Shown here in pieces: positions 24,739-33,484 of a stretch of DNA of 64,000 nt; the first letter of the stretch is position 1, and each line of letters begins with the position of its first letter. A program made the translations under genes and the position numbers. The notes under the pieces were generated by a model, which worked only from the letters and a program-made list of their open reading frames with translations, was not told the DNA's origin and did no database searches. The stretch spans positions 62,001 to 126,000 of the forward strand of contig NZ_VIQM01000065.1 of the NCBI RefSeq assembly GCF_008520265.1. The letters run 5' to 3'. Source of the stretch: Sphingobacterium cavernae (GTDB lineage Bacteria; Bacteroidota; Bacteroidia; Sphingobacteriales; Sphingobacteriaceae).

Positions 24739-25899
24739 TTATTTTTCATTTTCTTTCATTATACGCAGAAAATTAAGCCCCATTATCTTCGCAATGTCCT
24801 CCTTTTTATAACCTCTTTCTAACAAAGACTTAGTCAAAATCGGAAACTTAGAAACATCTTCCAAGTATTGTGGTGTAGACTCTATTCCATCATAATCCGA
24901 ACCAATTGCCACGTGATCTATTCCTACTTTACTAACCAAATAATCAATATGATCTAGCAATAAGTCTAATTTCACATCCGCTTGGAATTTTAATTCCTTC
25001 GGAAGTTTATGGTATTTTCTAGAAGCAGAAATTATTTCTGTCGGCTTACCAAAATGGTTGTCGTATAGTTCGTGAATGCGAGATTCAAAAGCGGTGTCCA
25101 AAAATCCAGAATAAAAATTGACAGCAACGACTCCCCCATTTTTCTTAAGCGCAGCCAATTGCGCATCATCCAAATTGCGGGAATGTGGAGTCAAAGCAGC
25201 TGCATTACTATGTGATACTAATACAGGCTTTGTAGAAACTTCCAAGACATCGTAAAATGTCTTTTTGCTCGCATGCGACAAATCCACGAGCATACCGAGT
25301 TCATTCATTTTGCGGATAATCGCTTTTCCTTGGTCGGATAGCCCCATTTGTTCTGAAGCAGGCTTACTGTCTTCTACCGAAGCGGCTGTTGCCCAAGACA
25401 AATTATAGTTCCAAGTCAACGTCAAATACTTTGCACCGCGCTTATGCAATTTTACCAAATTCGAAATACTTTCTTCGATCATATTGCCACCCTCGATGCC
25501 AATTATAGCAGCAATTTTCCCTTGCTTTTGTAGACGATAAATTTGAGCTACATTTTTGGCTATAGAAATCTTGTCCTTATTTTTCTTAATAACTTTTTCT
25601 AATGCATCAATCTGATCATTGGCATGCTTAAAAGCATTTTTCTTCCATTTTTTGTCGTCAGACCAAACCGCAAACACTTGAACATCGACGCCTCCTTCAA
25701 TCAACCGAGGTATATCCGTATGACCCGTTGTCAAGCGGTTTGAAATATCATGACCATCCAAAATACTGGAGATAATTACGTCATTGTGCCCATCAACCAC
25801 CAAAAGATCCTTGTGTATTTTTTTAAAGTCTTCTTGCGCATTTGCCATATAGACAAAAGAACACATTGCCAAAAAATTAAGAATAAGCGTCTTTTTCAT
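24739..25899 (-). CDS. membrane-dipeptidase-family (M19) zinc dipeptidase
   Basis: A 386-residue exported dipeptidase (signal peptide MKKTLILNFLAMCSFVYMANAQ). The M19 renal-dipeptidase pattern is complete: VDGHNDV with the first zinc ligands (His38, Asp40; about 36-42), the bridging Glu in IIGIEGGNMIE, His in VDLSHASKKTF and in VLVSHSNAAAL, plus GGVVAVNFYSGF and HVAIGSDYDGIE with the substrate-binding Asp. Members hydrolyse dipeptides, including L,D and D,D forms. Its ATG overlaps the stop of the upstream serine-hydrolase gene (TAATG), so the two are translationally coupled. This pairing suggests peptide or cell-wall fragment breakdown in the periplasm (inference). Confidence 0.92.
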   Translation of the reverse strand: MKKTLILNFLAMCSFVYMANAQEDFKKIHKDLLVVDGHNDVIISSILDGHDISNRLTTGHTDIPRLIEGGVDVQVFAVWSDDKKWKKNAFKHANDQIDALEKVIKKNKDKISIAKNVAQIYRLQKQGKIAAIIGIEGGNMIEESISNLVKLHKRGAKYLTLTWNYNLSWATAASVEDSKPASEQMGLSDQGKAIIRKMNELGMLVDLSHASKKTFYDVLEVSTKPVLVSHSNAAALTPHSRNLDDAQLAALKKNGGVVAVNFYSGFLDTAFESRIHELYDNHFGKPTEIISASRKYHKLPKELKFQADVKLDLLLDHIDYLVSKVGIDHVAIGSDYDGIESTPQYLEDVSKFPILTKSLLERGYKKEDIAKIMGLNFLRIMKENEK

Positions 25900-27635
25900 T
25901 ATTTCGCTTCATTAATAGTTTCATAAATCGCATCTTGAATGCGACTGCGAATATTCAAATTCAACAATTTTGTTGACACTTGCGGATGTACTCGATTCGA
26001 TAAGAAAATATACACCAACTGATGTTTTGGATCAATCCAAATACACGTACCAGTATATCCTGTGTGACCATAAACCGATTGATTAGCTAATTTAGAAGGG
26101 TATTCCTTTTTTAGATCAGGATCAAAACGGTCAAAACCTAGACCACGACGACTAGTCTTAGATTGATTGGAAGTAAATAAATCCACGGTATTTTCTTTAA
26201 AATAACGAGTTCCACCATATTCACCACGATTCAAAAGCAACTGTCCATAAATTGCCAAATCATTTGCGGAAGCAAATAAGCCTGCATGTCCAGCCACACC
26301 GCCTGCCATCGCAGCACCTTGATCATGTACAAAACCTTCCAATAATACTTTGCGGAAGGAAGTATCGTGCTCTGTCGGTACAATTCGCGATTTGTCAAAA
26401 CGCTTTCGTGGATTATAACCTGCTGTCTTCATGCCTATTGGTCTATACAATATTTGTTGAACGTATTCGTCCATCGGAATACTCGTAATATGTTCGGCAA
26501 CTTCTTTCATGACATACATACTGATATCCGAATACACATAATTACCTGATGGCTTGACAGCAGACTTCATCATCTCTGGCCACATTACTTCCTCATAATA
26601 GTTGTTTTTCAAATAAGAATTATCGGCTAGCTGGACTTGATGCGTAGCAGAGGGAAAACTTTGCACATCACCAGTTTTTAAATTTCTGTAAAATGGAATA
26701 AACGGCGTGAAACCAGCTTCGTGCAATAAAACTGTCCTTAGCTTAATATCTTTTTTATTCGTAGAACGTACATCCCATAGATAAGATCCCATTGTACTAT
26801 CCAAGTGAATAGCATTAGTCTCTTGCAACTTCATAATCACTGGCGTCGTGCCCGCAATTTTACTAATGGATGCTAAGTCAAAAATATCCTTTATACTCGT
26901 TTTTTGTTTTGCTTCATAGGTATGATTCCCATACGCTTTTTCAAAAATAACCTGTCCATTTTTGATTGCCATCACCACCAAACCAGGCGTTGCTTGTTCG
27001 CGTATAGCTTCTGCCGCAATAGCGTCAATCTTTTGCGTCATCTTTGGCAAGTTCAAACCGGACCCTACACCATCAGAATACTGTAGACGTGTTTGCGTAG
27101 TTTTTAATTTTGTATTTCCTTCCGTAATTGCCAATCCGCCAAATACACTCATCGCTAGATTGCGTTGCGCTTGTGTAGAAAATTCAGGTGAAACTAATTC
27201 TGTCAATTTCCCACCAAACTGAGAATTGCTTTGCACACGACTCAAATCCGTGTCTAAGAATTTACACAAAATAATATTTTTGTTATTTGAGATCGCCTGA
27301 TTAAATAATGCCGCATTTGTTATTCCCAAATCAGATGCCGTAGCAGCCACAATGATAGTATTGAAAAGTTTTCCTTGTTCGTTCAATTGATTCAAGTCAA
27401 TCACCGATACATCTGCGTACCGCTCAACTTGTTCAATAAATGCATTGTATTTTCCCTCGGATGAAACAGCCACAGCTATTTTCAGATGATCAAGTCGACC
27501 AAGAGGGATAGTCTTATTTTCATTAAATAGAAGTTGGGTTTTATTTGTAAGGGTCTGTTTGTACTGTGCTGAAACAGCTGTAGACAAAAATAATATACAC
27601 AAAAATAGGCTTGGTAACTTGAATTGAATTTTCAT
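25899..27635 (-). CDS. serine hydrolase (beta-lactamase fold) with N-terminal GH3 C-domain remnant
   Basis: A 578-residue exported protein: signal peptide ending SAQ (about 24), then residues 30-195 resembling the C-terminal domain of GH3 beta-N-acetylglucosaminidases (LLFNENKTIPLGRLDHLKIA..., MSVFGGLAITEG), then a class C beta-lactamase/esterase domain (about 200-575). The latter has SISK (Ser256-Lys259), YSD (368-370) and HTGYTG (about 527). In other Bacteroidota, as I recall, the same GH3_C-serine hydrolase part is the end of a ~1000-residue protein that starts with a GH3 catalytic barrel. That barrel is absent here and the signal peptide joins directly to the GH3_C part. The gene leads a coupled pair with the M19 dipeptidase. 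Confidence 0.85.
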   Translation of the reverse strand: MKIQFKLPSLFLCILFLSTAVSAQYKQTLTNKTQLLFNENKTIPLGRLDHLKIAVAVSSEGKYNAFIEQVERYADVSVIDLNQLNEQGKLFNTIIVAATASDLGITNAALFNQAISNNKNIILCKFLDTDLSRVQSNSQFGGKLTELVSPEFSTQAQRNLAMSVFGGLAITEGNTKLKTTQTRLQYSDGVGSGLNLPKMTQKIDAIAAEAIREQATPGLVVMAIKNGQVIFEKAYGNHTYEAKQKTSIKDIFDLASISKIAGTTPVIMKLQETNAIHLDSTMGSYLWDVRSTNKKDIKLRTVLLHEAGFTPFIPFYRNLKTGDVQSFPSATHQVQLADNSYLKNNYYEEVMWPEMMKSAVKPSGNYVYSDISMYVMKEVAEHITSIPMDEYVQQILYRPIGMKTAGYNPRKRFDKSRIVPTEHDTSFRKVLLEGFVHDQGAAMAGGVAGHAGLFASANDLAIYGQLLLNRGEYGGTRYFKENTVDLFTSNQSKTSRRGLGFDRFDPDLKKEYPSKLANQSVYGHTGYTGTCIWIDPKHQLVYIFLSNRVHPQVSTKLLNLNIRSRIQDAIYETINEAK

Positions 27636-27739
27636 ATTGTAGAACGGTTTTGTAGTGTAAATGTACTAATAAAACGCACAAAACCGCAACAATAAATAGT
27701 AACATAATCATTTCGTTTTATACTAGATTTTTATTAGCT

Positions 27740-27747
27740 TATATTTG
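27740..27747 (+). promoter_or_regulatory. -7 box of xseA
   Basis: TATATTTG is a perfect TAnnTTTG, with TTTA 19 bp upstream (27717-27720) as a near-match -33 element. It ends four bases before the ATG, so the message probably begins at or next to the start codon. Confidence 0.6.
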
Positions 27748-27751
27748 AATT

Positions 27752-29011
27752 ATGCCAGAAAAAGTCAACGATAAGACCATTTTTACGCTATTGGAAGTGA
27801 CCAAAAGTATACAGCGTACTTTAGCAGATCGCTACAAAAGTCTGTATTGGATCAAGGCGGAAATGAATAAGCTCAACCATTACAAACATTCAGGCCATTG
27901 TTATCCAGAATTGGTGGAGAAAAAAGAAGGCAAAATTCTAGCAGAAATTCGGTCGATACTGTGGAAATCAGATTTTGAAAGAATAAATTCTTCCTTTATA
28001 AAACTCCTGAACGAACCGCTTCGTGATGGCATTACGATACTATTTCAAGCCGGCATTTCCTACGATCCATTGCATGGATTGAGTCTACGCATCGTGGAGA
28101 TCGACCCTACTTTTGTGTTAGGAGAATTAGAGCGTGAAAAAAAGGAAAGTATCCTCAAACTGCAACAAGAAGATTTATTTGATGCGAATAAAAGATTATC
28201 TTTCCCAATCATACCAAAGCGACTGGCTATTATTTCTGTGGAAACGAGTAAAGGGCTTTCTGATTTTTACAAAATCATAAATAATAATCCTTGGGGTTAT
28301 AAAATTGAGACTACACTCTACCCCGCTCTTTTGCAAGGTGACAAATCCATTCCGTCGATTATCAAACAGTTAGCAGTTATCGCGGAGCGAACAGATGCTT
28401 ATGACGCTGTAGCCATAATACGTGGAGGCGGCGGTGAAGTTGGTCTTTCTTCCTATAACAATTATCATTTAGCAAAAGCCATTGCAATATTTCCAATCCC
28501 CGTATTAACAGGTATCGGTCATTCGACCAACGAAACGGTCAGTGAGATGGTAGCTTACAAAAATGCTATTACACCAAGTGAATTGGCAGATTTTTTAATT
28601 CAAAAATTTCATAATTTTTCACTTCCGCTAGATCAGTTGCAAGAACAATTAATATTTTTGTCGAAGAATAAATTTTCGCAAGAAAGAATCAAATTACAAG
28701 AGTTTGCGCAAGCTCTTTCGTGGTCTAGTAAAAATAGGTTACAGCAAGAAAAGCATAATATTAACATACTATCTCAACGTTTACAGCTATTTAGTCAACA
28801 TTTTCTGAAAGAGCAAAATGCCAGTTTGGAAAACATAGCAAGACTGATCAAAATGGCAGATCCTTCGCAATTGTTGAAAAGAGGATTTTCAATTACTCGG
28901 GTAAATGGAAAAGCTGTACAATCCATTTCTGATGTGCAAATTGGTGATAATATCGAAACTATTTTGATAGATGGAACAATCCAAAGTCAGGTAACTTCAA
29001 AACAAAATTAA
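27752..29011 (+). CDS. xseA: exodeoxyribonuclease VII large subunit
   Basis: Catalytic subunit of exonuclease VII, which degrades single-stranded DNA into oligonucleotides in repair. The 419 residues include the N-terminal OB-fold nucleotide-binding region (about 10-110, with SLYWIKAEMNKLNHYKHSGHCYPEL by position 29-53), the nuclease core with DAVAIIRGGGGEVGLSSYNNYHLAKAI (about 216-242), PVLTGIGHSTNETV, and a coiled-coil C-terminal region ending in LLKRGFSITRVNGK. The G-rich RGGGG and the GIGH motifs are family hallmarks. The gene is followed two bases later by xseB, and is divergent from the serine-hydrolase gene. Confidence 0.95.
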   Translation: MPEKVNDKTIFTLLEVTKSIQRTLADRYKSLYWIKAEMNKLNHYKHSGHCYPELVEKKEGKILAEIRSILWKSDFERINSSFIKLLNEPLRDGITILFQAGISYDPLHGLSLRIVEIDPTFVLGELEREKKESILKLQQEDLFDANKRLSFPIIPKRLAIISVETSKGLSDFYKIINNNPWGYKIETTLYPALLQGDKSIPSIIKQLAVIAERTDAYDAVAIIRGGGGEVGLSSYNNYHLAKAIAIFPIPVLTGIGHSTNETVSEMVAYKNAITPSELADFLIQKFHNFSLPLDQLQEQLIFLSKNKFSQERIKLQEFAQALSWSSKNRLQQEKHNINILSQRLQLFSQHFLKEQNASLENIARLIKMADPSQLLKRGFSITRVNGKAVQSISDVQIGDNIETILIDGTIQSQVTSKQN

Positions 29012-29013
29012 TC

Positions 29014-29235
29014 ATGGAATCAAACTACAACTATATAGATGCTTTTAACGAGTTACAACAAATCGTAGCAGACATCGAAATTGGCGATGTCAATGTAGAT
29101 GAACTGGCATCAAAAATAAAAAGAGCTTCAGAACTAATAGCAGTATGTAAAGCCAAATTAATTGCTTCTGAAGAAGAAGTGGAACGACTGTTAAGTCAAC
29201 TTTCTGCCGAAGAACCAACTGAAGAGGAGGAGTAA
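29014..29235 (+). CDS. xseB: exodeoxyribonuclease VII small subunit
   Basis: A 73-residue acidic helical protein, standard in size for XseB, which binds the coiled-coil of XseA in a multi-copy complex. Seen: YIDAFNELQQIVADIEIGDVNVDELASKIKRASELIAVCKAKL by position 6-48, matching the family's EAxxELEEIVxxLE...DEL...KRGxxLxxxCxxxL spacing, and a Glu-rich tail (EEPTEEEE). It starts two bases after the xseA stop. No clear terminator follows before the next promoter. Confidence 0.93.
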   Translation: MESNYNYIDAFNELQQIVADIEIGDVNVDELASKIKRASELIAVCKAKLIASEEEVERLLSQLSAEEPTEEEE

Positions 29236-29310
29236 AGGTAATTATTATGCAAATGCAGCTAATTTTCTTAAAATATTTTATTAAGTATTAATTTTTGCGT
29301 TACTTTGCAA

Positions 29311-29327
29311 TTTAGAATTAATCTTAA
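29311..29327. promoter_or_regulatory. Fur-like dyad (one mismatch) upstream of the DUF4876/peroxidase operon
   Basis: TTTAGA-ATTAA-TCTTAA fits the TTTAGA-N5-TCTAAA form with one mismatch and ends five bases before the TTG start. The bases around it align with the leader of the siderophore receptor gene at 15626. Confidence 0.45.
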
Positions 29328-29332
29328 TAAAG

Positions 29333-32104
29333 TTGAAAAACAGCATCTGCCTCTGGTTAACTCTAATACTAGTCGGCGTATTTAATATTTCTTTTGCACA
29401 GATCATTACCCTTAAAGGGAAGATTATTGGTACAAACAATAAGCCTTTAGGATACGCAACAATTCGTTTGAATGATGGACAACAGGTGACTTCATCTAAC
29501 GACAGTGGCGAATTTTTGTTCAAATTATCTTCAAATTTACAGGATGTTACACTAACTGTGCTTCATGTAAGCAAAAAGACACGACAAGTTAACATTGCAA
29601 AGAAAGATTTTTCCACTTATAGAGAGATTAAATTAGAAGACCTCAGTCTTACATTAGATGAAGTGTCTATCACTCCATCTTTTCAAAACACAAAAAATAG
29701 TAATTCTTCCATATTCTTTGACAAGGAGACCATTCAAGCAGCGCAAGCATTTAGTATCCAAGATGTACTGATGAATCTACCTGGCAAATCGACCATTGCC
29801 CCTGATCTAAATAAAGTTAGTACGCTAACATTACGTGGTGGTAATGGACAAATTGGTGGTGGCGATAATATTTTTAATCTTAACAATTCATTAGGTATTG
29901 CTATCATCATGGATGATGTACACTTGAGCAATGACGCCAATATGCAAAGTCGTTCTGCGAGTCGATGGGGTATGTCTCAAGCGACTTTATCGGGTGTAAA
30001 TTACAGCGATTCATACTTAGGGAATCAATCTTCTACCAATTATGATGTCGCTTATCAAGGTATTGACCTTCGTGAAATTCCAGCTAATAATATTGAAAGT
30101 ATCGAAGTTATCCAAGGTGTTGCTTCAGCAAAATATGGCGAAATAACCGATGGGGCCGTGATTATCAATAGACAAGCAGGACAATCGCCTTGGGCATACA
30201 ATATGCAATTAAACGGAGGATCTGTTTCTACAGGACTAAGTAAAGGTTTCCTATTGCCTAAAAATTTTGGTGCTTTAAACTTTTCTACAAATTATACCAA
30301 CTCCAACGCAGATCCGAGAGATAAAATTAAATCTTTCAATAGGATAAATCAAGCCTTGATGTGGACAAAACATTTCAAGACAAATATAAAAAACACATTA
30401 TCCTTCGATTACAACTATCGAAATGATCACCGACGAGCTGATCCAGATGATGATATGGCGCAAATGTCCAAATTTAGAAATCAAGGTTTGTCCGTTTCCA
30501 ATAGAACAGCTATTCATACGAATAGTAGATTTTTGAACACGGTAAATTTTAATATCAATTACTCCAGCTCAGATCAATATTCGTATAAGCAGTACATATT
30601 AAATAGAGGAATTACAGCTATTGCTATTAAGGATACGGTAGGTATTTACGAAGGTTATTTTAGTAATGGAAGCTATAGAGCCGAAGAAGAGATAATTGGT
30701 AAGCCCAAAAACTTTAATACAAGAATCGATGCTTCTAGCTATTTTAATTGGGGCAATAGCGAACATCATTTATCTTATGGCGCAAGTTATAACTTGTCAA
30801 ATAATGGAGGTCAAGGCATCATAAGTGATCCAGATAGACCGCGATGGCTATTGAATGGTGGCGGCAACGAACGAGCGTATGATTTTGAACAACTTCCAAG
30901 TGCGCAGAATTGGGGTCTATATATTGAAAACAGTATCAAAGGTACTGTTCTTACGAAACGATACAATGCTAATTTGGGTTTGAGAGCTGATATTCAAAAT
31001 GGCTATTTCACCCTTCAGCCACGTATTAATACGAGTATCGTTTGGAATGACAAATGGTCTTCTACAGCTGCTTTTGGTATTTCGTCAAAAGCTCCTACAC
31101 TTGCACATATGTTTCCTGCTCCCGTATTTATTGATATTGAATTGTTGAATGTATATGCTGGTGATTTGTCAAAGGCACTCTATTTGGTCTACACAGATAA
31201 GAAAATCTTAAACAACGATCACCTCAAGCCCTCTATGTCTTCCCAAATTGAATTGGGATTACAGTATAAAGGCAGCATTGTTCGTTCATCACTATACGGT
31301 TATTACAAAAATAACTGGGCTGGCTACGAGACAGTGAGTCAACCTCACTTATATACCTTACCGAAGTATGTGTACCAAGTCGATCCCTCTTCAGGAAATA
31401 TTGCTTATAATCCAACCAGTGAAACCAACAACTATTTCAATTTCTATGGCTATGAGATGACTAATGGAGCGAGTTCAAAATCTTTAGGAGCTGATTGGAT
31501 GTTGAATTTTAGCCAGATAAGCGCAATAAAAACTACTTTCTCTTTGATTAATAACATACAGTTCAATAGACACAGAAAGACACAGCCTATACGAATAGCT
31601 ATCGAGAATAATCGAATTATCCTACCCGACAATTCGAGCCTGACGCATGCGGAATATAGCCCAGATGAGGGAAATTATTTGCAGATAATGTCAAAAATAA
31701 ACAGCTCTACACATATTCCAAAAGTTGGTTTTATCGTCAATTTTAGTGCTGATGTATTTTGGAAAGAATCAAATACAAGAACAAATTCCATCTTCCCGAA
31801 TGCTTATTTTAATTCGGCAGGAAGATATTTCACAATGGCTGAAACCCCGATTTCACCAGCTGATTTCAATTCTTTACAACGCATATCAACAGATGTAATA
31901 TCAGAAGGCTTGCCATTTGTTTACACTGTAATTAACATGTCTTTGGTAAAAGAAATAAGCAAAAATTTCAGAATTAATCTTAACGCATACAACTTATTTA
32001 ATATACGTCCAGAACATTATTCCATCACAAACAATGGTACAGAAAGAATTCTGAAATATAACAGAAGACCGAGTTTTACCATTGGAACTAATATCAAATT
32101 CTAG
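29333..32104 (+). CDS. TonB-dependent receptor of the DUF4876-DUF6850-peroxidase operon
   Basis: A 923-residue outer-membrane receptor. The start is a TTG: no in-frame ATG lies near, the signal peptide begins right there (first residues MKNSICLWLTLILVGVFNIS, cleavage after FAQ), and the TTG aligns with the ATG of the receptor at 15650. A carboxypeptidase-regulatory-like domain (about 26-115) precedes an unusually Asn/Ser-rich plug (about 120-290: VLMNLPGKSTIAPDLNK, a GGNGQIGGGDNIFNLNNSLG loop by position 164-183, IESIEVIQGVASAKYG) and a barrel ending in IGTNIKF. It heads a four-gene unit with gaps of 5-9 bases. The substrate is unknown; metal or haem is inferred. Confidence 0.88.
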   Translation: MKNSICLWLTLILVGVFNISFAQIITLKGKIIGTNNKPLGYATIRLNDGQQVTSSNDSGEFLFKLSSNLQDVTLTVLHVSKKTRQVNIAKKDFSTYREIKLEDLSLTLDEVSITPSFQNTKNSNSSIFFDKETIQAAQAFSIQDVLMNLPGKSTIAPDLNKVSTLTLRGGNGQIGGGDNIFNLNNSLGIAIIMDDVHLSNDANMQSRSASRWGMSQATLSGVNYSDSYLGNQSSTNYDVAYQGIDLREIPANNIESIEVIQGVASAKYGEITDGAVIINRQAGQSPWAYNMQLNGGSVSTGLSKGFLLPKNFGALNFSTNYTNSNADPRDKIKSFNRINQALMWTKHFKTNIKNTLSFDYNYRNDHRRADPDDDMAQMSKFRNQGLSVSNRTAIHTNSRFLNTVNFNINYSSSDQYSYKQYILNRGITAIAIKDTVGIYEGYFSNGSYRAEEEIIGKPKNFNTRIDASSYFNWGNSEHHLSYGASYNLSNNGGQGIISDPDRPRWLLNGGGNERAYDFEQLPSAQNWGLYIENSIKGTVLTKRYNANLGLRADIQNGYFTLQPRINTSIVWNDKWSSTAAFGISSKAPTLAHMFPAPVFIDIELLNVYAGDLSKALYLVYTDKKILNNDHLKPSMSSQIELGLQYKGSIVRSSLYGYYKNNWAGYETVSQPHLYTLPKYVYQVDPSSGNIAYNPTSETNNYFNFYGYEMTNGASSKSLGADWMLNFSQISAIKTTFSLINNIQFNRHRKTQPIRIAIENNRIILPDNSSLTHAEYSPDEGNYLQIMSKINSSTHIPKVGFIVNFSADVFWKESNTRTNSIFPNAYFNSAGRYFTMAETPISPADFNSLQRISTDVISEGLPFVYTVINMSLVKEISKNFRINLNAYNLFNIRPEHYSITNNGTERILKYNRRPSFTIGTNIKF

Positions 32105-32109
32105 TCATT

Positions 32110-33477
32110 ATGAAAAACAATATCTTACTATGGTCCTTGGCCTTAATCCTATTTTTAGCATCCTGTAAAAAAGATCCTGAACTAACGCGTGCTGTCAAAT
32201 TCACAGTAGACATTGCGGTGAAGAGTGATGAAAATTTAAATATTGCTCCTAAAGACGCTATTGTAACTATTTTTAATAAAACCAATGGAGCGTCTTATCA
32301 GGCAACAATTCAAGAAAATGGTACAGCCGTATTTGAAAGTATAACACCAGGTACATATACTATTAATTCCACACTGACTATTTCCGCTGCAAAATACACC
32401 GAACTTGCAGGCTATTATGTAGAAGATGATATCAACTTCTCAGGAAGCAACGATAATATCGAAATTTTTGAAGACAAAACATTTTTATTAGAATTACAAG
32501 CCGGCAAAACAGGAAACTGGGTTTTCAAACAAATCTATTATGCCGGTTCTAACGTGGCAAATGGCGCTGGACAACGAGATGTTTTTGTGGAAATCTATAA
32601 TAACTCCAACCAAGTGTTATACGCAGATAGTTTATATTTCGGACAAGTAATTGGTAAGAATAATAACAATTCGGGAGAATATTTATTGGAAAACAATCAA
32701 TATGACTGGTCTAAAGCATTAAACATTACTGTAGAAAGTGGCAAAGATGCAAATCAAGACTATGTATATGCGCACACTTTGTTCCGTATTCCGAGTGATG
32801 GAACGGGAAAGAAATATCCAGTACAACCAGGAAATAGCTTAATCATTGCTGCGACAGCTGTTGACCATACCAATTCTTACGAATCAAATACGAGTACGCC
32901 CGTGACTGTGACAAACCCTGAATTGACAGTCAACCTAAATACTGCTGACTTTGAAGTAAATCTAATTGAATTTTTAAGACCAACCGACGGTAGTGCTTAT
33001 ACACCATTCCGTACAGATGTAGATAATATAAACGTCACAAATATCGATGTAGTACATGTTTCACAGGGAAATGATTTGATCCTAAATGCGCTTGGAAGAG
33101 ATGCATTTTTTATCGCAGATGCTAGATCAACAGATGTTAATATGGAATCTTTGAAAAATTTTGCTACTCCTGATCGAAGAGAGATAACAGCTACGACTAA
33201 TATTTATAAGCAAATCCCTACTCGTGTGATAGTAGATGCAGTCGAACTTCAACATCCAGTAGCAGCTTCCAGAGTTCCTAAACGCTTGCAAACAATACTA
33301 GATGCGGGACGTACATTCGTACCAGGAGGTCAATATTCTAGTCAATCATTGGTACGTAAAACACTTAAAACTGTAAATGGTCGTCGTATTTTAAAAGACA
33401 CCAACAATTCGGAAGTAGACTTCGGCTATTTAGAGAAAGCAAATACATCTAAATCAGTTAGTTCTTTTATCGACTAA
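32110..33477 (+). CDS. DUF4876 lipoprotein
   Basis: A 455-residue lipoprotein (lipobox LFLASCKKD, Cys about 18). An N-terminal beta domain (about 25-135) resembles a carboxypeptidase-regulatory or SdrD-like fold (APKDAIVTIFNKTNGASYQATIQENGTAVF by position 49-78, and ITPGTYTI). A larger domain follows with KTGNWVFKQIYYAGSNVANGAGQRDVFVEIYNN, the hallmark of DUF4876, in which the family is named but not understood. It lies five bases after the receptor gene, suggesting that the lipoprotein sits on the cell surface as the receptor's partner, as SusD or XusB do for theirs. Function is inference. Confidence 0.85.
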   Translation: MKNNILLWSLALILFLASCKKDPELTRAVKFTVDIAVKSDENLNIAPKDAIVTIFNKTNGASYQATIQENGTAVFESITPGTYTINSTLTISAAKYTELAGYYVEDDINFSGSNDNIEIFEDKTFLLELQAGKTGNWVFKQIYYAGSNVANGAGQRDVFVEIYNNSNQVLYADSLYFGQVIGKNNNNSGEYLLENNQYDWSKALNITVESGKDANQDYVYAHTLFRIPSDGTGKKYPVQPGNSLIIAATAVDHTNSYESNTSTPVTVTNPELTVNLNTADFEVNLIEFLRPTDGSAYTPFRTDVDNINVTNIDVVHVSQGNDLILNALGRDAFFIADARSTDVNMESLKNFATPDRREITATTNIYKQIPTRVIVDAVELQHPVAASRVPKRLQTILDAGRTFVPGGQYSSQSLVRKTLKTVNGRRILKDTNNSEVDFGYLEKANTSKSVSSFID

Positions 33478-33484
33478 TAAAAAA

